DNA of 64,000 nt from Amylostereum areolatum (GCA_012932865.1 SAXG01000012.1:248001-312000); one strand, 5' to 3'. Shown: positions 39,432-50,865, counted from the stretch's first letter. The notes: generated by a model not told the origin, from the letters alone. Numbers and translations: made by a program.

Positions 39432-40896
39432 ATGTCTATAATTCGTGCTGCTCATGCTCCCCGTATCTCTCTGTCGTCACACGTACGATACCTGGCCACA
39501 CCGTCAAACTCGGCACCATCCTCATCCTCGTCCACAGTCTTCGCTCAACGACTAGTGGACGGCCCCTCACTGGACGAGTTTATTGCGGGAGGCGTTCCCG
39601 ACAGAGTGGTTCTCGGAAACACAAAAGCGTATGTTCAAAAGTGAAATGTAGCAAAGCATGCTCACGGTGTCGGTGCGCAGTCCTCGCCTTCCCTCATTCC
39701 TCAAGACCTCTATACCATCTGGCACCTCGTTCAACAGTATCAAGAAGGACCTCAGGGGTCTTGGACTACACACCGTATGCGAAGAGGCGCGCTGTCCGAA
39801 TATCGGAGATTGCTGGGGAGGCAAAGAGGGTGCGACACCCGAGGAAGGGAAGCGAGCAGCGACGGCGACAATTATGGTGCGTCGCGTTTCTGCCTCTCCA
39901 TTTCCATGACGCTTATACCTTGCAATATCATAGCTCATGGGTGATACATGCACACGCGGTTGTCGCTTCTGCTCAGTCAAGACGTCGAAAACACCTCCGC
40001 CGTTGGACCCTCATGAACCCGAGAATACCGCAGAGGCTATTAGTCGATGGGGCTTGGGCTATATAGTCTTAACCAGTGTGGACCGTGACGGTATGTACTA
40101 TCTTCCATAAGTGAACGATACGTTAACACGCCAGGACAGATCTCGCCGACTCGGGTGCTCACCACTTCGCTGAGACTATACGGAAGATCAAGCAAAAGTC
40201 AGTGTGTGGCGTAGTTAACCGAGCCATCCTCTCGCTAATATACACTGCTACCAGGGCCCCACAAATTCTCGTCGAAGCACTGACAGGAGACATGGCAGGC
40301 AACCTTGACAATGTCGCTATTGTCGCGAATTCCGGCCTTGATGTCTAGTGCCCATAACATCGAGACTGTTGAGGCCCTTACGCCGTTTGTCCGTGATCGC
40401 CGAGCTACGTTCAGACGGACTTTGCAGGTTCCTTGAACGAGCGAAAGAAGGAAGGTGTACGCGTGACCAAGACGAGTATTATGCTCGGTGTTGGGGAAAC
40501 AGAGGAGCAGGTTGTGGACACCGTTGCGAGGTGAGCACTCTTATCATCCATCACATTAGCATCTAAATGATGTTGTAGAACTCCGAAAGGTTGACGTAGA
40601 CGTCGTCACCTTTGGCCAGTACATGCGTCCTACAAAGCGACACATGAAGGTCGACCGCTACGTCGAGCCGGCCGAATTTGACCGCTGGAAAATGGTGGCA
40701 GATGATATGGGCTTCCTCTACGTCGCAAGCGGTCCTCTTGTGCGGAGCAGTTACAAGGTAAACACTCCCAGACGCTGCTGCTTCTAAATTTTCTAATGAT
40801 GCTCCCTTCTAGGCGGGAGAATATTTCATCGAAAATGTTCTTCGCGGTAAGGGTGCCGAGAAGAAGACCCAGAAACTCAGCACTCAGTTTGACTGA
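39432..40896 (+). CDS. LIP5: Lipoyl synthase, mitochondrial (radical SAM)
   Basis: The start at 39432 gives [20 protein letters not shown], a mitochondrial-type presequence. The enzyme has the two Cys sets of lipoyl synthases: [12 protein letters not shown] for the auxiliary cluster and C-T-R-G-C-R-F-C for the radical-SAM cluster. Downstream come [100 protein letters not shown] and [20 protein letters not shown]. It inserts two sulfurs into protein-bound octanoyl groups, including those of PDH E2, encoded 5 kb away. The exon at about 40260-40530 needs four one-base removals (near 40348, 40431, 40446 and 40530) to read through; the first and second currently create stops. All other exons are clean, so base-calling error is more likely than gene death. 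Confidence 0.9.
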
Positions 40897-41240
40897 TCCT
40901 TGTCAGGACAGAATATGTCGGGGTAACAGTATTCGATGCGATATGTACTACATCCATTCCTAGCCCCCACTACTTACTCTACTCTACTACACCTTCCTAG
41001 TGGCTAACCGTAAATGCATAGACCCCTCTCTACAGCTACTCGCTTCGAAACTTGGAATACATCGACGTTAGTAAGAGAGTTGTGAGCTATGTAAGGGACC
41101 CTAACCCTAGGCGCAAAGTACACAAGGGTGGAATCGGTGTCGCTTATGTAAGCTGTACAGTACCGAGCCCGCGGCAAACTCCAGTCACAACCGTCAACCA
41201 AACCTTTTCCACCTCGTTGGCAGCGCGTACTCCTCACAAA
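40897..41240. promoter_or_regulatory. Intergenic, promoter and leader of the eS28 gene
   Basis: No coding signal is seen in these 344 bases apart from the presumed 5' leader just before 41241. A CCTAACCCTAGG string occurs near 41100; it is a single telomere-like unit and not an array. Confidence 0.35.
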
Positions 41241-41606
41241 ATGGTGCGTTCTATCGGTTTCTGTGCTACATCGGCGCTCACAACGCTTTCTAGGACTCAT
41301 CAAAAGCACCCGTCAAGCTTGCCCGTGTTATCAAGGTTCTGGCTAGCGGGTTTTCGAGGTGCCGGGATGTAAAACTGATTCAGTATTCATAGGTCCTCGG
41401 GAGGACCGGTTCTCGTGGTGGTGTTACGCAAGTCCGCGTCGAGTTCCTCGACGATACTTCACGATCCATCATTCGCAACGTGAAGGGCCCTGTGCGAGAG
41501 GCGGACATCCTGGCTCTTTTGGAGAGTGAGCGTGAAGCTCGGTACGTGAATTAGTATTTCCTGTTTTCTACGAACTTATGGTCCTGGGTACAGTCGTCTC
41601 CGTTAA
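41241..41606 (+). CDS. RPS28: Ribosomal protein eS28 (RPS28)
   Basis: Exon 1 contributes only the start codon (41241-41243), followed at once by a GTGCGT donor. Exons 41294-41335, 41393-41541 and 41594-41606 complete 207 nt (68 aa). The protein reads [68 protein letters not shown], which matches eS28 nearly residue for residue in the recalled human sequence. The final 13-nt exon supplies the conserved RRLR end; reading into the intron would give a different tail (YVN). It is a component of the small ribosomal subunit head. No frame problem, in contrast to its neighbours on both sides. Confidence 0.96.
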
Positions 41607-42011
41607 AATTTGCCACCCGTCACGCAGTTCCCGCTTTCTCACTGTTACTTTATCCATCTCGCATTCTTCTCCGCATGTTGTATGGCCATGGCAAACTAGC
41701 CGCATGAATTCATCTGACCAGGCATACGCAATGGGCTCCTCGGGGGGCGCCAAAGTTACATGTGTGCCATTCCGTGTGATCAAGGTTTCTCCTCTTCCTC
41801 TTCCCACCTGATCCGTGGGCTATAGCGATATGCACCGGGTCGCCTATTGACAGCTTGCTTTCTTCGTTCCTTTCGGAACTGGTCCTTGTTAGTAGGCATC
41901 CGCATCCGGCCTGTTCGGCTGATGCTATCGATTAGCTGTGGCCCGCTCATAATGCATAAAAGCCTGGAAGCGTCCTCCACACTAGCTCTCATCTTCATAC
42001 TCCCTCCTACC
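41607..42011. other. Intergenic, promoter of the GT8 gene
   Basis: These 405 bases have no supported gene; open frames on both strands are unspliced chance frames. Confidence 0.35.
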
Positions 42012-43184
42012 ATGGCTGTGAACGGGGCTTTTGTAACTCTTCATTACCAAGGATGAATATCTTCCAGGTGCTCTCGTCGTTCACGCAGGCATGGTAAAAG
42101 TCAAGTCCAAATATCCCTTCGTGGCCCTCGTAACCCCTACGCTTTCGGAAGACGCTCGAGGCGTTCTGGAGCGGCGTGGCGTACTGGTGCATGAAGTGAG
42201 CAGCTTGATCCCACCCGATGGGACCAAACCATCAGATCACGATGCACGTTTTGCGGATACTTGGACCAAATTACGGTGTGCACCTTCCTTGCTCACAGCC
42301 GCATGGAAAACTGATGTAGTTATTCGCTCAAATTAGAGCGTTTGAACTTGCAGAATATAAAGTTAGTATGCCTTTGCAGCCCCTACGGGGTTCTTTCCTG
42401 ACTGAGGTCCATGTCCAGCGTGTCGTAATGCTGGATTCAGACATGCTCGTTAGGCGAAACATAGACGACCTCATGGAGCTCAAAGACCTTCCGGACGATT
42501 GGATTCGCGGCCGCCCACGCCTGTACTTGCAATCCCGCGAGGGTTGAAACATTACCCCGCAGACTGGTACGAGACCTTGCTTCAAGTACATTTGTACTCC
42601 TCTAATGCCCTCTCAGGATCCCCCAAAACTGTGCATATACCCCGCTGCTCCGTTCCGAAACGACGATGGTCCCAGAACCATCCGCTATCGAGCCCTCCAG
42701 TCCAAGGACGTACGCTCTACTCAACTCTGGTCTCGTCGTCTTAACGCCGTCCGCCTGTCCGTGCCAAGGAAATCGAAGACTTCATACGAACATCTGAACT
42801 GGTTCCAAACTTCAAGTTCCCTGACCAGGATCTCCTCGCCGAGGTCTTCCGTGGGAAGTGGAAACCGCTTCCAGTGGACATACAACGGGCTGAAGACGCT
42901 GCGGAACATTCCACGAGGGTCTTTGGCATGACGATGAAGTCAGGCTTGTGCATTACATTCCTGCATGACAAGCCCTGGCTCGCAAGGATAGAGAAAGGGG
43001 GAAGAAAAGGAGGCGAAGACTGCGGAGATGGGAGACTGCGAAGGATATGGACGATTACACGGAACTGCATTGGTGGTGGTGGCAAGCACTGGATGCTTTA
43101 GTTGCTGACTTGAAGGAGAGCGATCCGTTCGGGATACAATATGGTAATGACTCGTCTGGAACACCTATCTCGCAAACGCGCTAA
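42012..43184 (+). CDS. Glycogenin-like glycosyltransferase (GT8 family)
   Basis: The start at 42012 gives MAVNGAFVTL, then (after one base is skipped near 42041) ITKDEYLPGALVVHAGMVKV. Family features: KYPFVALVTPTL, DTWTKLRAFELAEYKRVVML with the sugar-nucleotide DSD motif in MLDSDMLVRRNIDDLM, AAAHACTCNPRGLKHYPADW, IPQNCAYTPLL and ALLNSGLVVLTPS, then LHDKPWLARIEKG near the end. The short exon at 42337-42361 is only 25 nt. GT8 enzymes transfer sugars from UDP-sugars; the acceptor is unknown here, and the protein may resemble galactinol-synthase-like fungal proteins more than true glycogenin. At least eight one-base excesses (near 42041, 42515, 42535, 42757, 42874, 42910, 42950 and 42998-43035) break the frame. 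The gene is tail to tail with KAE1, 85 bases apart. Confidence 0.75.
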
Positions 43185-43269
43185 GAATTAATGTAGGGGT
43201 TTGCTTCCACCATCTTGGACCTCGGTATCCTGCACGTCCCATGCGTATATACAGATGATTAAATTTGCT

Positions 43270-44734
43270 TCATGTGCGCCAGGCCACATGCACTTGGTCC
43301 TGTTCTAAATCTATGGCAAAGCATTGAGAATCATTCAATGACTGTACAAGCAGTGAGGGCACCTTTGAGTACAAGAGCTCTTCATGAGAGGGGTTTCATG
43401 GCCCATTCGGTGGCTGAGAAGGCCCGCCTGTGCGATCATGATGCCATTGTCAATGCAAAACCTTGAAGATTGTCAGAGTCAAATAAAGCGAATGGGAAAG
43501 GGCATCGTACCGGATCGTCTGTGGCGAAAACTTGGCCACCACGTTCCTTAGCCATGATGCCCATCATTTCTTGTAGATGCTCATTGCCTGAGAGGAAAAA
43601 TTTAGTATTTTCTGGCTCCAGAAGGGGGGGATATTACTCACAACCTACGCCACCAACAATAAGAACCTCCTTACTCCCTATATGTGCCATAGCTCGTTCG
43701 GTAATCTCGACCAACATAGCGAAGACCGTTTCTTGCAGAGAGAAACAAAGATCGGCCGGGGTGAAGTAGTCCGTATCTTCTGGTCCTTTTGGCATTCCAT
43801 CGGCGCGGAATCTTTTGTCCAGTGTCAAAGCTTCCGTCGAAGTTAGGATGCCCGAAAGGCTAACATCCATTCCCTTCGTTGTGTAAGGCAGCGGGAGGAG
43901 GCGGTTTCCTCTGCAATATGGTATGTCATTATCACTGGACGCGACGAAACGACAGGTTGTACCCACTTTTTTGCTTCCTGCTTCGATATTATATCCAGGG
44001 CTAGGGTCATTGCTCAAATTGATGACTCGAGCAAACCGATCTAGACAGTTTCCGACGGCGATATCCAGCGTCTCTCCGAAAATGCGGTAGCATTGACGTG
44101 AATACGCGATTACCTGGGTATTGCCCCCCGAGACGTACAGCACGATAGGGTTTTGAGCGCCTGTGATCTCCCGACCCATCTCAATGTCTACGAAGGTGAG
44201 AAATAATCACGAAACCGACTTGACGACGTACGACCGACACAGTGGTTTACGCCAACGAGTGGCTTCTTGAACAGCAATGATAGTGTCCTTGCTACTAGTG
44301 CGACGGATTGCAGAGGTGCCCCCATACCCGGTCCTGTATCTGTCGATTACTTCGTGGATCACACGCACAATCAACCGATTACGCACCCTTTGTGTAGCAT
44401 ATGCAGTCCAAGTCACGCATAGATACCCCACTTTGCTTGATAGCATCGTCGATGACTTTGAGGGCCCACTCTCGATGATGCAGTGCAGTGTCTCTTGGAA
44501 GGAAGCCTTCTCCCGGGGGTGTGATGTAGGTATGTCGAACGTTCGATAACACCGTCGCTGAGCCATCTGTGTCATGCTTGATGATACCGGCGCCGAGCTT
44601 ATTTGCGGAGCCCTCGAGGCCCAAGGCAAGGTAGGGCCTGTCTGCAATCCTTGAAGATGATGGTCTGGGTGTAAGCGGGGTTAAAGTAACTTACGAGGTC
44701 TTTTCAGAGGCGATCTTCGCACACGTCCTGGCAT
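43270..44734 (-). CDS. KAE1: KAE1, tRNA t6A biosynthesis catalytic subunit (KEOPS)
   Basis: The start ATG at 44734 gives [14 protein letters not shown], then [20 protein letters not shown]. The family motifs follow: [27 protein letters not shown] with GHIEMGRE (the two metal-binding His, joined across an intron), [38 protein letters not shown] and [14 protein letters not shown]. Then come [41 protein letters not shown] and the C-terminus [16 protein letters not shown] (stop 43272-43270). KAE1 transfers threonylcarbamoyl to A37 of tRNAs within KEOPS. Two +1 breaks occur (near 43512, at a splice donor, and near 43300, in the last exon); without the latter fix the protein would end differently. 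The short N-terminus lacks a mitochondrial presequence, which separates it from the QRI7 paralogue. Confidence 0.88.
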
Positions 44735-44998
44735 TCTTCAGTTGGTTGGATATGTTGAGTAGACGTGAAGACAAAACTGATATAGGCGGGGAGGATAGAG
44801 TACGGTATGGTACGAAGTAACAGAGTGAACGCGCCGCCACGCGCGTGATCACGCTTATCTACATGCCTGCCCAGAAAACCGAAACCATGCAAGTTGCAAC
44901 CCGCGGAACATGAATGGGCTTGTATTATCACAACCGCAACCGAACAAACACAAAGTCTACGTGGAAATTAAGAGTGAGTCTAGTAAACAGGTACGCTC
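44735..44998. other. Intergenic between KAE1 and PDH E2
   Basis: A 264-base gap between two minus-strand genes. It contains the KAE1 promoter; nothing else is visible. Confidence 0.3.
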
Positions 44999-46613
44999 TC
45001 AAAGCATGAAAGTCAAGGGATTCTCCAAATACCCCTTGAAAGCCGTCAGCCACCTCGCACCCAGCGCGCCATCAACAGATCGGTGATCACTGCTCAGAGT
45101 AACCTTCATTTGGTTGATGGTCTTGAACCCGCGCTCGTCTTCTGGCGCAGGTACAAGCGTGGGCTGAGTGGATCCAACGGCGAGGATACATGACTGGGGA
45201 GGGTTGATAATCGCGGTGAAGTGCGAGATGTCAAACATGCCGAGATTGGAAACCGTGAAAGAACCACCCTAGTTAACAGCGTCAGTATGTAGGGTAAACT
45301 GGAGCCTGACAGGGAAAGGCTAACCTGATACTCGTTGGGAGTAAGTTTGCCATCACGGGCCTTCTTAGCCAAGCGCCTTCGCTTCCGCAGAGATAGACGC
45401 AAGGACCCTTCGCGCCGACGTCTTTCACAATAGGCGTGATGAGACCGGTAGGTGTTGCAACAGCGATGCAAATGTCGGCTTTCTTATACCTGGAGTTACC
45501 GTTAACATCACTGGCATCAAGAGGAAGCGGAGGAACGTACTGCCTGATCGAGTCTCCCAACCAGGCCGTGTTCGCTTCCGGCACATCCTCCAAAGCTTTC
45601 GATACCGCCTTGACTATAAAGTCGTTGACGCTCAACTTCGCACCCTTGTCCTTTTCGGCAAGCGATTTGTTGAAAACCTCCCGGAGTTTGAGCACCTTAT
45701 CCATGTTGATGTCGACAGTGAGGTAGTAATGGGGTGCTTGAACCTTGGATTCGGCAAGGCGTGCCCCAATTGTGCGACGCATGTTACTCAAAGGAATATC
45801 CACATAGTCGGCAGTTTCCACAGAAGATGCAGGAGAGGAGGGGGTAGGCGCCGCTTCCGGCTTGAACTTCTCAACGTCCTCGCGAATGATCCTACCTTGA
45901 GGGCCAGTTCCTTTAACCTTTGCCAGAGGTATACCGCGTTCAAGGGCAATTTTCTTCGCAACGGGTGACGCAAAGATGCGGTCGCCCGTAGGAAGGTCAG
46001 GCTTGGATGCTGACGTCGACGGCTCCGGGTTTGGCGACGAAGTCGATTTTGAAGGCTCTGGGGATTTCTCCTCCTTGGGTGGAGGCGGGGCCTCACTGGA
46101 CGCGTTGGCAACTAGCTCAGCGGCTCCGGAAAGGTCATCGCCCTCTTCAGCGAGAACGGCAATGAGAGAACCAACACCGACATTCTTCGAGCCGTCAGCA
46201 GCCTGAAACGGGTCCTAGTGAGGCGAAGGGAGTGGAGATGATATACACGGCATGTACGCACGACGATTTTGGCAAGAATGCCATCCTCCTGAGCCTCCAC
46301 GTCGATGACAGCCTTGTCCGTCTCCTGTACATTGGTTTAATGACCTGTTTGCTGGCACTTGAATGGGACGACGAAATACATACGATTTCGAGTAGAACAT
46401 CTCCAGCGGCGAAGGAGCCTCCCTCTTTCACCTTCCACGAAGATATACCGCCCTCCGTCATGGTCGGACTCATGGCCGGCATGGCCATCTTCGTGAGGGC
46501 ATTTCTCCGCGCAGTGGTATGGAGCCCTGAGGAGGTTGGTTATCGTGCACGTATCTGAATGCAAGTTCAAACATACCCCTGTAGAGAATGCGAGCCAGCG
46601 ACGACGAAGACAT
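44999..46613 (-). CDS. LAT1: Pyruvate dehydrogenase E2, dihydrolipoamide acetyltransferase
   Basis: The start ATG at 46613 gives [13 protein letters not shown] joined to [12 protein letters not shown], a mitochondrial presequence. A lipoyl domain follows: [20 protein letters not shown], then [20 protein letters not shown] with the lipoylated Lys. An Ala/Pro/Ser linker leads to a peripheral subunit-binding domain ([20 protein letters not shown]) and the catalytic acyltransferase domain: [40 protein letters not shown] and the active-site [15 protein letters not shown]. It ends [13 protein letters not shown] (stop 44999). E2 forms the core of the complex that makes acetyl-CoA. Two one-base excesses near 45403 and 45369 break the stretch [16 protein letters not shown]. 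It is transcribed divergently from CSL4. Confidence 0.93.
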
Positions 46614-46801
46614 GGCAGGTGGGAAGGAGGAAGCGAAGTGACGGGACGGCACGAAAGTCGGGACGCGTGAAGGAACATTTTGCCTCGGCAGGCCAAACAA
46701 ACCCCAACGGGTTTCCTGCATCCTCCGGTTTACATACTATCCTCCGTCCGACGCGGGACTCGACTAACTCTCAACGCCAAAACGAAACATACAAACATCT
46801 T
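46614..46801. promoter_or_regulatory. Short divergent promoter between PDH E2 and CSL4
   Basis: Only 188 bases separate the two divergent start codons, so the two genes probably share regulatory sequence. No motif is singled out. Confidence 0.45.
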
Positions 46802-47552
46802 ATGGCTGCCGACTATGTTCTCCCAGGTCAACCCGTCCCAATTCCCCGTGGACCTGCTCCCCAGCTTGGCAGTGGATTCTACGCGAAAAATGGTCAAATC
46901 AGAGCGAGTCTCATGGGGATACCGCGTTATGAAGGATCCGTCCGTCTCTTCCCTTCATGATATTCTGAGGCCTCATCTAAAGACTTGATTGACGTCTTGC
47001 GTCCTACCGTCTCCTGCCCCCAGAGCTTGTCTATCACCCATGTCCGACCCCATCCTCCTGCAGCAAACTCTATCGTGCTCGGCTCAGTAACCAGGCTTTC
47101 TCCTCAACAGGCTCTGGTGTCCATCACTGTTGTTGATGGAATACCACTACCGGCAGGCGAAGACTTCACCGGTGTTATCAGAGTGCAAGATGTTCGAGCG
47201 ACGGAAAAAGATAAGGTTAAAATCGGCGACTGTTTTCGCGGCGGCGATGTCGTTAAAGGCCTCGTGGTCTGTCATCTCCACGATCCTATCGTCCTACGAC
47301 GGTGACTCACCGTTCTTTGCAGATTTCTCTGGGTGATGCACGAAGTTACTACGTCACTACTGCCCGCAACGATCTCGGTGTTATATTCGCTACAAGCGAG
47401 GCAGGTGTGTGTCCATTCTCCCTTCACAATCTCCTGTGGATCTTTAGGTGGCAATAGGCGCGACGATGGAGCCCGTGTCGTGGCAAGAGATGCGATGTCC
47501 GAAAACAGGGAAGGTAGAGAAAAGGAAGTGCGCGAAGCCGGAAGGTTTGTGA
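46802..47552 (+). CDS. CSL4: RNA exosome cap subunit CSL4 (EXOSC1)
   Basis: Exons 46802-46939, 47024-47266, 47323-47404 and 47458-47552 sum to 558 nt (185 aa). The N-terminal domain reads VLPGQPVPIPRGPAPQLGSG, FYAKNGQIRASLMGIPRYEG. An S1-type RNA-binding domain follows: ANSIVLGSVTRLSPQQALVS, VIRVQDVRATEKDKVKIGDC, F-R-G-G-D-V-V-K-G-L-V and ISLGDARSYYVTTARNDLGV. A C-terminal zinc-ribbon-like part has EMRCPKTGKVEKRKCAKPEG. The 84-nt first intron and the acceptor at 47457 were chosen because they restore the family sequence at both joins. CSL4 caps the exosome barrel in nucleus and cytoplasm. No frame problem. Confidence 0.9.
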
Positions 47553-47966
47553 CTGTCGTTACCTTTCCTATCTGTTGTGTATCCCTGCGTTTGTCTTCGC
47601 GATGGTTATACTCATCTTTCTCATGCCCGCCGTGTGTCAATCAATGTTTCGCCTGAGTGAGAAGTGGCATAATGTACTTACTCTCAGTACTGGAGGACGG
47701 AGCGGAGAACGCGTTTGATATTTGGCCCTGTTTGGCAAGGTTGGCCTCGACCGGTGTTCCGCCCCCACCAACCAGTTGTCATTCCCCTCCCCTCCCCTCC
47801 CTCTCCCCCCTCGGTTCCGTGGTTGGGCACGGACTCTAGTCTGCAGGCTTGGTTATGACCGCTGTTCTATCGGCCGTCGATGCGCTAAGGAAAGGGAGCA
47901 TCATGTCACTCGACGACTCCCATGTGAAGTACTGCACTTTACTCGTCCCCGCAGCGCTATCGCTCA
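47553..47966. other. Intergenic, promoter and leader of the NudE gene
   Basis: These 414 bases contain no independent gene. An alternative first exon for the NudE gene could begin at the ATG at 47903 (MSLDDSH), spliced at GTGAAG. Pyrimidine tracts occur at 47785-47815. Confidence 0.35.
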
Positions 47967-50143
47967 ATGTTTCCCCTTCGCAGCTACTCTCCAACCTCGT
48001 CATCGACTGACTGGAAGTCCAAATACTATGAGGTCGCCGATATGCTAGCGGAAACCAAGAACGAGCTCGATGACTTTCACCAATCCAGCAAAGAGTTGGA
48101 GGAGGAGCTGGAACGGGAGTTACAGAGAACGGAAAAGGCGCAGCAGGATCTAAAGGTCAAGGTGGAGCGGGCAGAGGGGGAAAGAGAGGGCTGGAAGGTG
48201 CGTTATTGTAGCTACGTCTCCACACACCTAGGCCAAACCATTGCCATTACCAGGGCAAATTCATGTCAGCTCCAGACAAATCACAACACGACAACCGCAT
48301 CTCTCCAACGAGAGCTGGACACTCTACGGCAAGAGCATCAGAAGATCAAGGTCCAATTGCGCGAGTTGGAAATGGGCAATGATGACCTCGAGCGGAACGA
48401 ACGAGCCGGTGTCTTCAAGTCTTGCAGATATCGAATCTAAGTACGCACGGGCTCTGGAAGAGAAGATCCTCCTGGAACACGAGTTGCTGGACAAAGCTCA
48501 CCTCGAAGAAGAGTGTCAACGTTGCAAAGATGAACTCAGGGGTACGCTATACCGTTCACCCTGTAGTGGCGTCTTAGTTCATTCTTTTAGATGCCAATGC
48601 TGAAATCTCCATCCTGCGAGATCAGTTGAAGATTGCCCACGCACGAGCGTCTAGTCTCTCGTCTACCTCAGATTCCGCATCTCCGCACGCCGAGTCGAGC
48701 AAGGGTTCCACCCTTTACCAGTCCGATGAAGACCTCCTCCATACTAAGGTCCCATCCGATCTACAGCTGGCCGACCTTTCACCAGAGGCCGAGTTCACCC
48801 CCACCACAGAAACACCCCCACCCTCCGCTTCCTCTGTCGACTCGGATATCGGACGAACGTCTACCTTCGAGAAACCAGGCATTTCCCTCCCCCGACACAA
48901 GTTTACTTCGACCCAGACCCCGACATCGCTCGCGCGATCTACCACTCTTCCGAAATATTCATCACCCACTACACCATCTCGTATTCCACCCAGGACCACC
49001 GTTACCCGCCCGACGCCACGCCTAACCTCCACAACGTCCGCGTCTAACACTGCAAGCAGTACGACGCCAGCACCGCGTAATAAAGGCGTCCAAATGGTAT
49101 CTGAGATGAGGGCGAAGGTCCGGAACCTCGAACAGAAGATTCATACTCGCGTTCCCCGCATCCGGATGGGCAGCACCAGTCGTCCGAATCCAGCAGTCGT
49201 CTCCAACGCCGCCACCACATCCTCAATATCACGACCTTCAAGTCTTTCTTCTATGACCACTCCCACCCATCCACCTGCGCCTTCCAGGTCATCAGAAGAC
49301 CGTCAGCGACCTTCCATGTTCAACCGACATAGCTCAGACCAGAGCGCCGTCAAGCGAACACCTGGCGGAGACTCGACAGGTTGGGTCCTAGTCATGGAGG
49401 ATAGTCCGTCTCCTGTGAAACCCAAGGATAAGAATGCCCGACGTCTGTCAAGTTCCGGTGCGAATGCATTCCGTCCCTTCGCATCGACGGCCCCTTCTCC
49501 CCCTCCACTCATTTCCCCCGGACTCTCTCGGAGTACTGCCATGCCGACAGGCCTCAGAAGGCCGCAGTCGCGCTTGTCAACCTCAACAGAGGGTCGAAGT
49601 AGCGTTAGCACGACGGCTACCGTCAGCACAATTCCAACACCTGTCTCCCGCCCAACAACTCCCACCTTTTTACCTCTTCCAACTGCCGGTCTTTACGCTC
49701 ACTCGAGTACAACAAGCACAGGGAACTCGAAGCGTTCGACAGGGGCCAGTGCAGGCGGTCCCTATTCTATGAAGCGATCGTCCCTGGGAGCCAGTATGGC
49801 ATCGCCGACGGAGGCGAATTACCTCTCTGACAGCGGCTTTCCTCACCGTGACCGTCCCACGTCCGTTCCGGCCTTGTCACGTATCGCAAACAAGGGAACC
49901 TCCTCGTCCCCCTCCTCATTCAAGGAGTCCCCCTCGCATTCGGGCATTCCCCACTCAAACGTCACCCTTCGAACGTCCAAACTTCCCGGATCTTCTCTCT
50001 CGCAAAGTAGGATCGGAAGGCCCAACTTCGGTGTCAGTGGGCGACGGAGTGCGGGCGGCGATCCTGCATCTGACGTAGAGCGTCTGACGGATGGCCAGCC
50101 CAAGACACGACCAAGGTCAGGAAGCTCGTACATGCGCATTTGA
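47967..50143 (+). CDS. NudE / NDEL1 family coiled-coil dynein regulator
   Basis: From the ATG at 47967 the protein reads MFPLRSYSPTSSSTDWKSKY, then a long heptad coiled coil: EVADMLAETKNELDDFHQSS, ELEEELERELQRTEKAQQDL, TASLQRELDTLRQEHQKIKV and QLRELEMGNDDLERNERAV. It continues through EEKILLEHELLDKAHLEEEC into DANAEISILRDQLKIAHARA, and then a 480-residue Ser/Thr/Pro-rich tail. NudE proteins bind LIS1 and dynein and support nuclear migration and hyphal growth. Two one-base excesses (near 48269 and 48408) break the coiled coil, and removing them restores the family sequence. The true start may be 47903 with one more intron. The tail exon (48592-50143) is clean and ends SGSSYMRI. Confidence 0.82.
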
Positions 50144-50865
50144 TCTCGTCCTTCTTCCATCTCACACCATCTTTATATTCCCGTACCATTAATCACCATC
50201 ATTTATTTCGTACTGTTGTCCATTACTCGTAGGCATATCCTTCCTTCACTCGCCGGCTCTTGAGGAGCTTGTCGTGGTGCATATGCCTGCCTGCCTGCCT
50301 GCCTGCTGCCTGCCCCCCCCCCCCCCCTTCCCCCACCGTCCTCTTTTTCTTCTTTGTCTAATGGTTATTTGACATGGAATATGTATGTCCCTCCTCGGCC
50401 TCCTCGACCGTATGACGATTTTCTAACGATAGAATGACATTCCCCCTTCCTCTTCTCCCTTCTGGTGTGCTGTTATTTGCACCTCTTGATCGTGTACCAG
50501 AAAATTTCCCCGCCTGTTGATGGTTCCGTGGTTGTCCCTCTTTTTATACCAGCGTGAAGATTCCCCCGGTCGATACGCTACTGTATTGATTGAATCCCTA
50601 CTTTAATGCCTCGTGCAATATTATGATTATTATTCCTCTCGATGTTTTGTATCTCAAGGCCATCGAACAGCGTCCATGTCCGTAGGTATTGTTTTTACCA
50701 TCGTCCACGTCGTCGTCGCTCCACGATGCATAGCCGACAACGATTTGACAACGAAGCAGGTCCAAGCAGGTGCATCACGTGAGAGATTGCGGAGCTGGAC
50801 CACTGCCACTGCCAGACCTCACTCTCAGACTTCAGTCGACTGTACCCCATTCGCCTTGTTCCTCC
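50144..50865. other. Intergenic, 722 bases, between NudE and ESS2
   Basis: No gene is supported. The region is T- and C-rich, with a tetranucleotide run and poly-C tract near its start. It holds the NudE 3' end and the ESS2 promoter. Confidence 0.35.
50283..50329 (+). repeat. GCCT microsatellite followed by a poly-C run
   Basis: Several GCCT units in a row, one imperfect, are followed by an uninterrupted C run of about 15. Its length is likely to vary between isolates and to be misread by sequencers. Confidence 0.8.

Noticed and set aside
39432..40896. Lipoyl synthase as a confirmed pseudogene
   Set aside because: All lesions are single-base, confined to one exon, and the rest is conserved with intact splice sites, so sequencing error is more likely; kept as a finding, not a pseudogene call.
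41095..41115. CCTAACCCTAGG, telomere-like sequence
   Set aside because: A single unit with no tandem array; position in a gene-dense region argues against a telomere.
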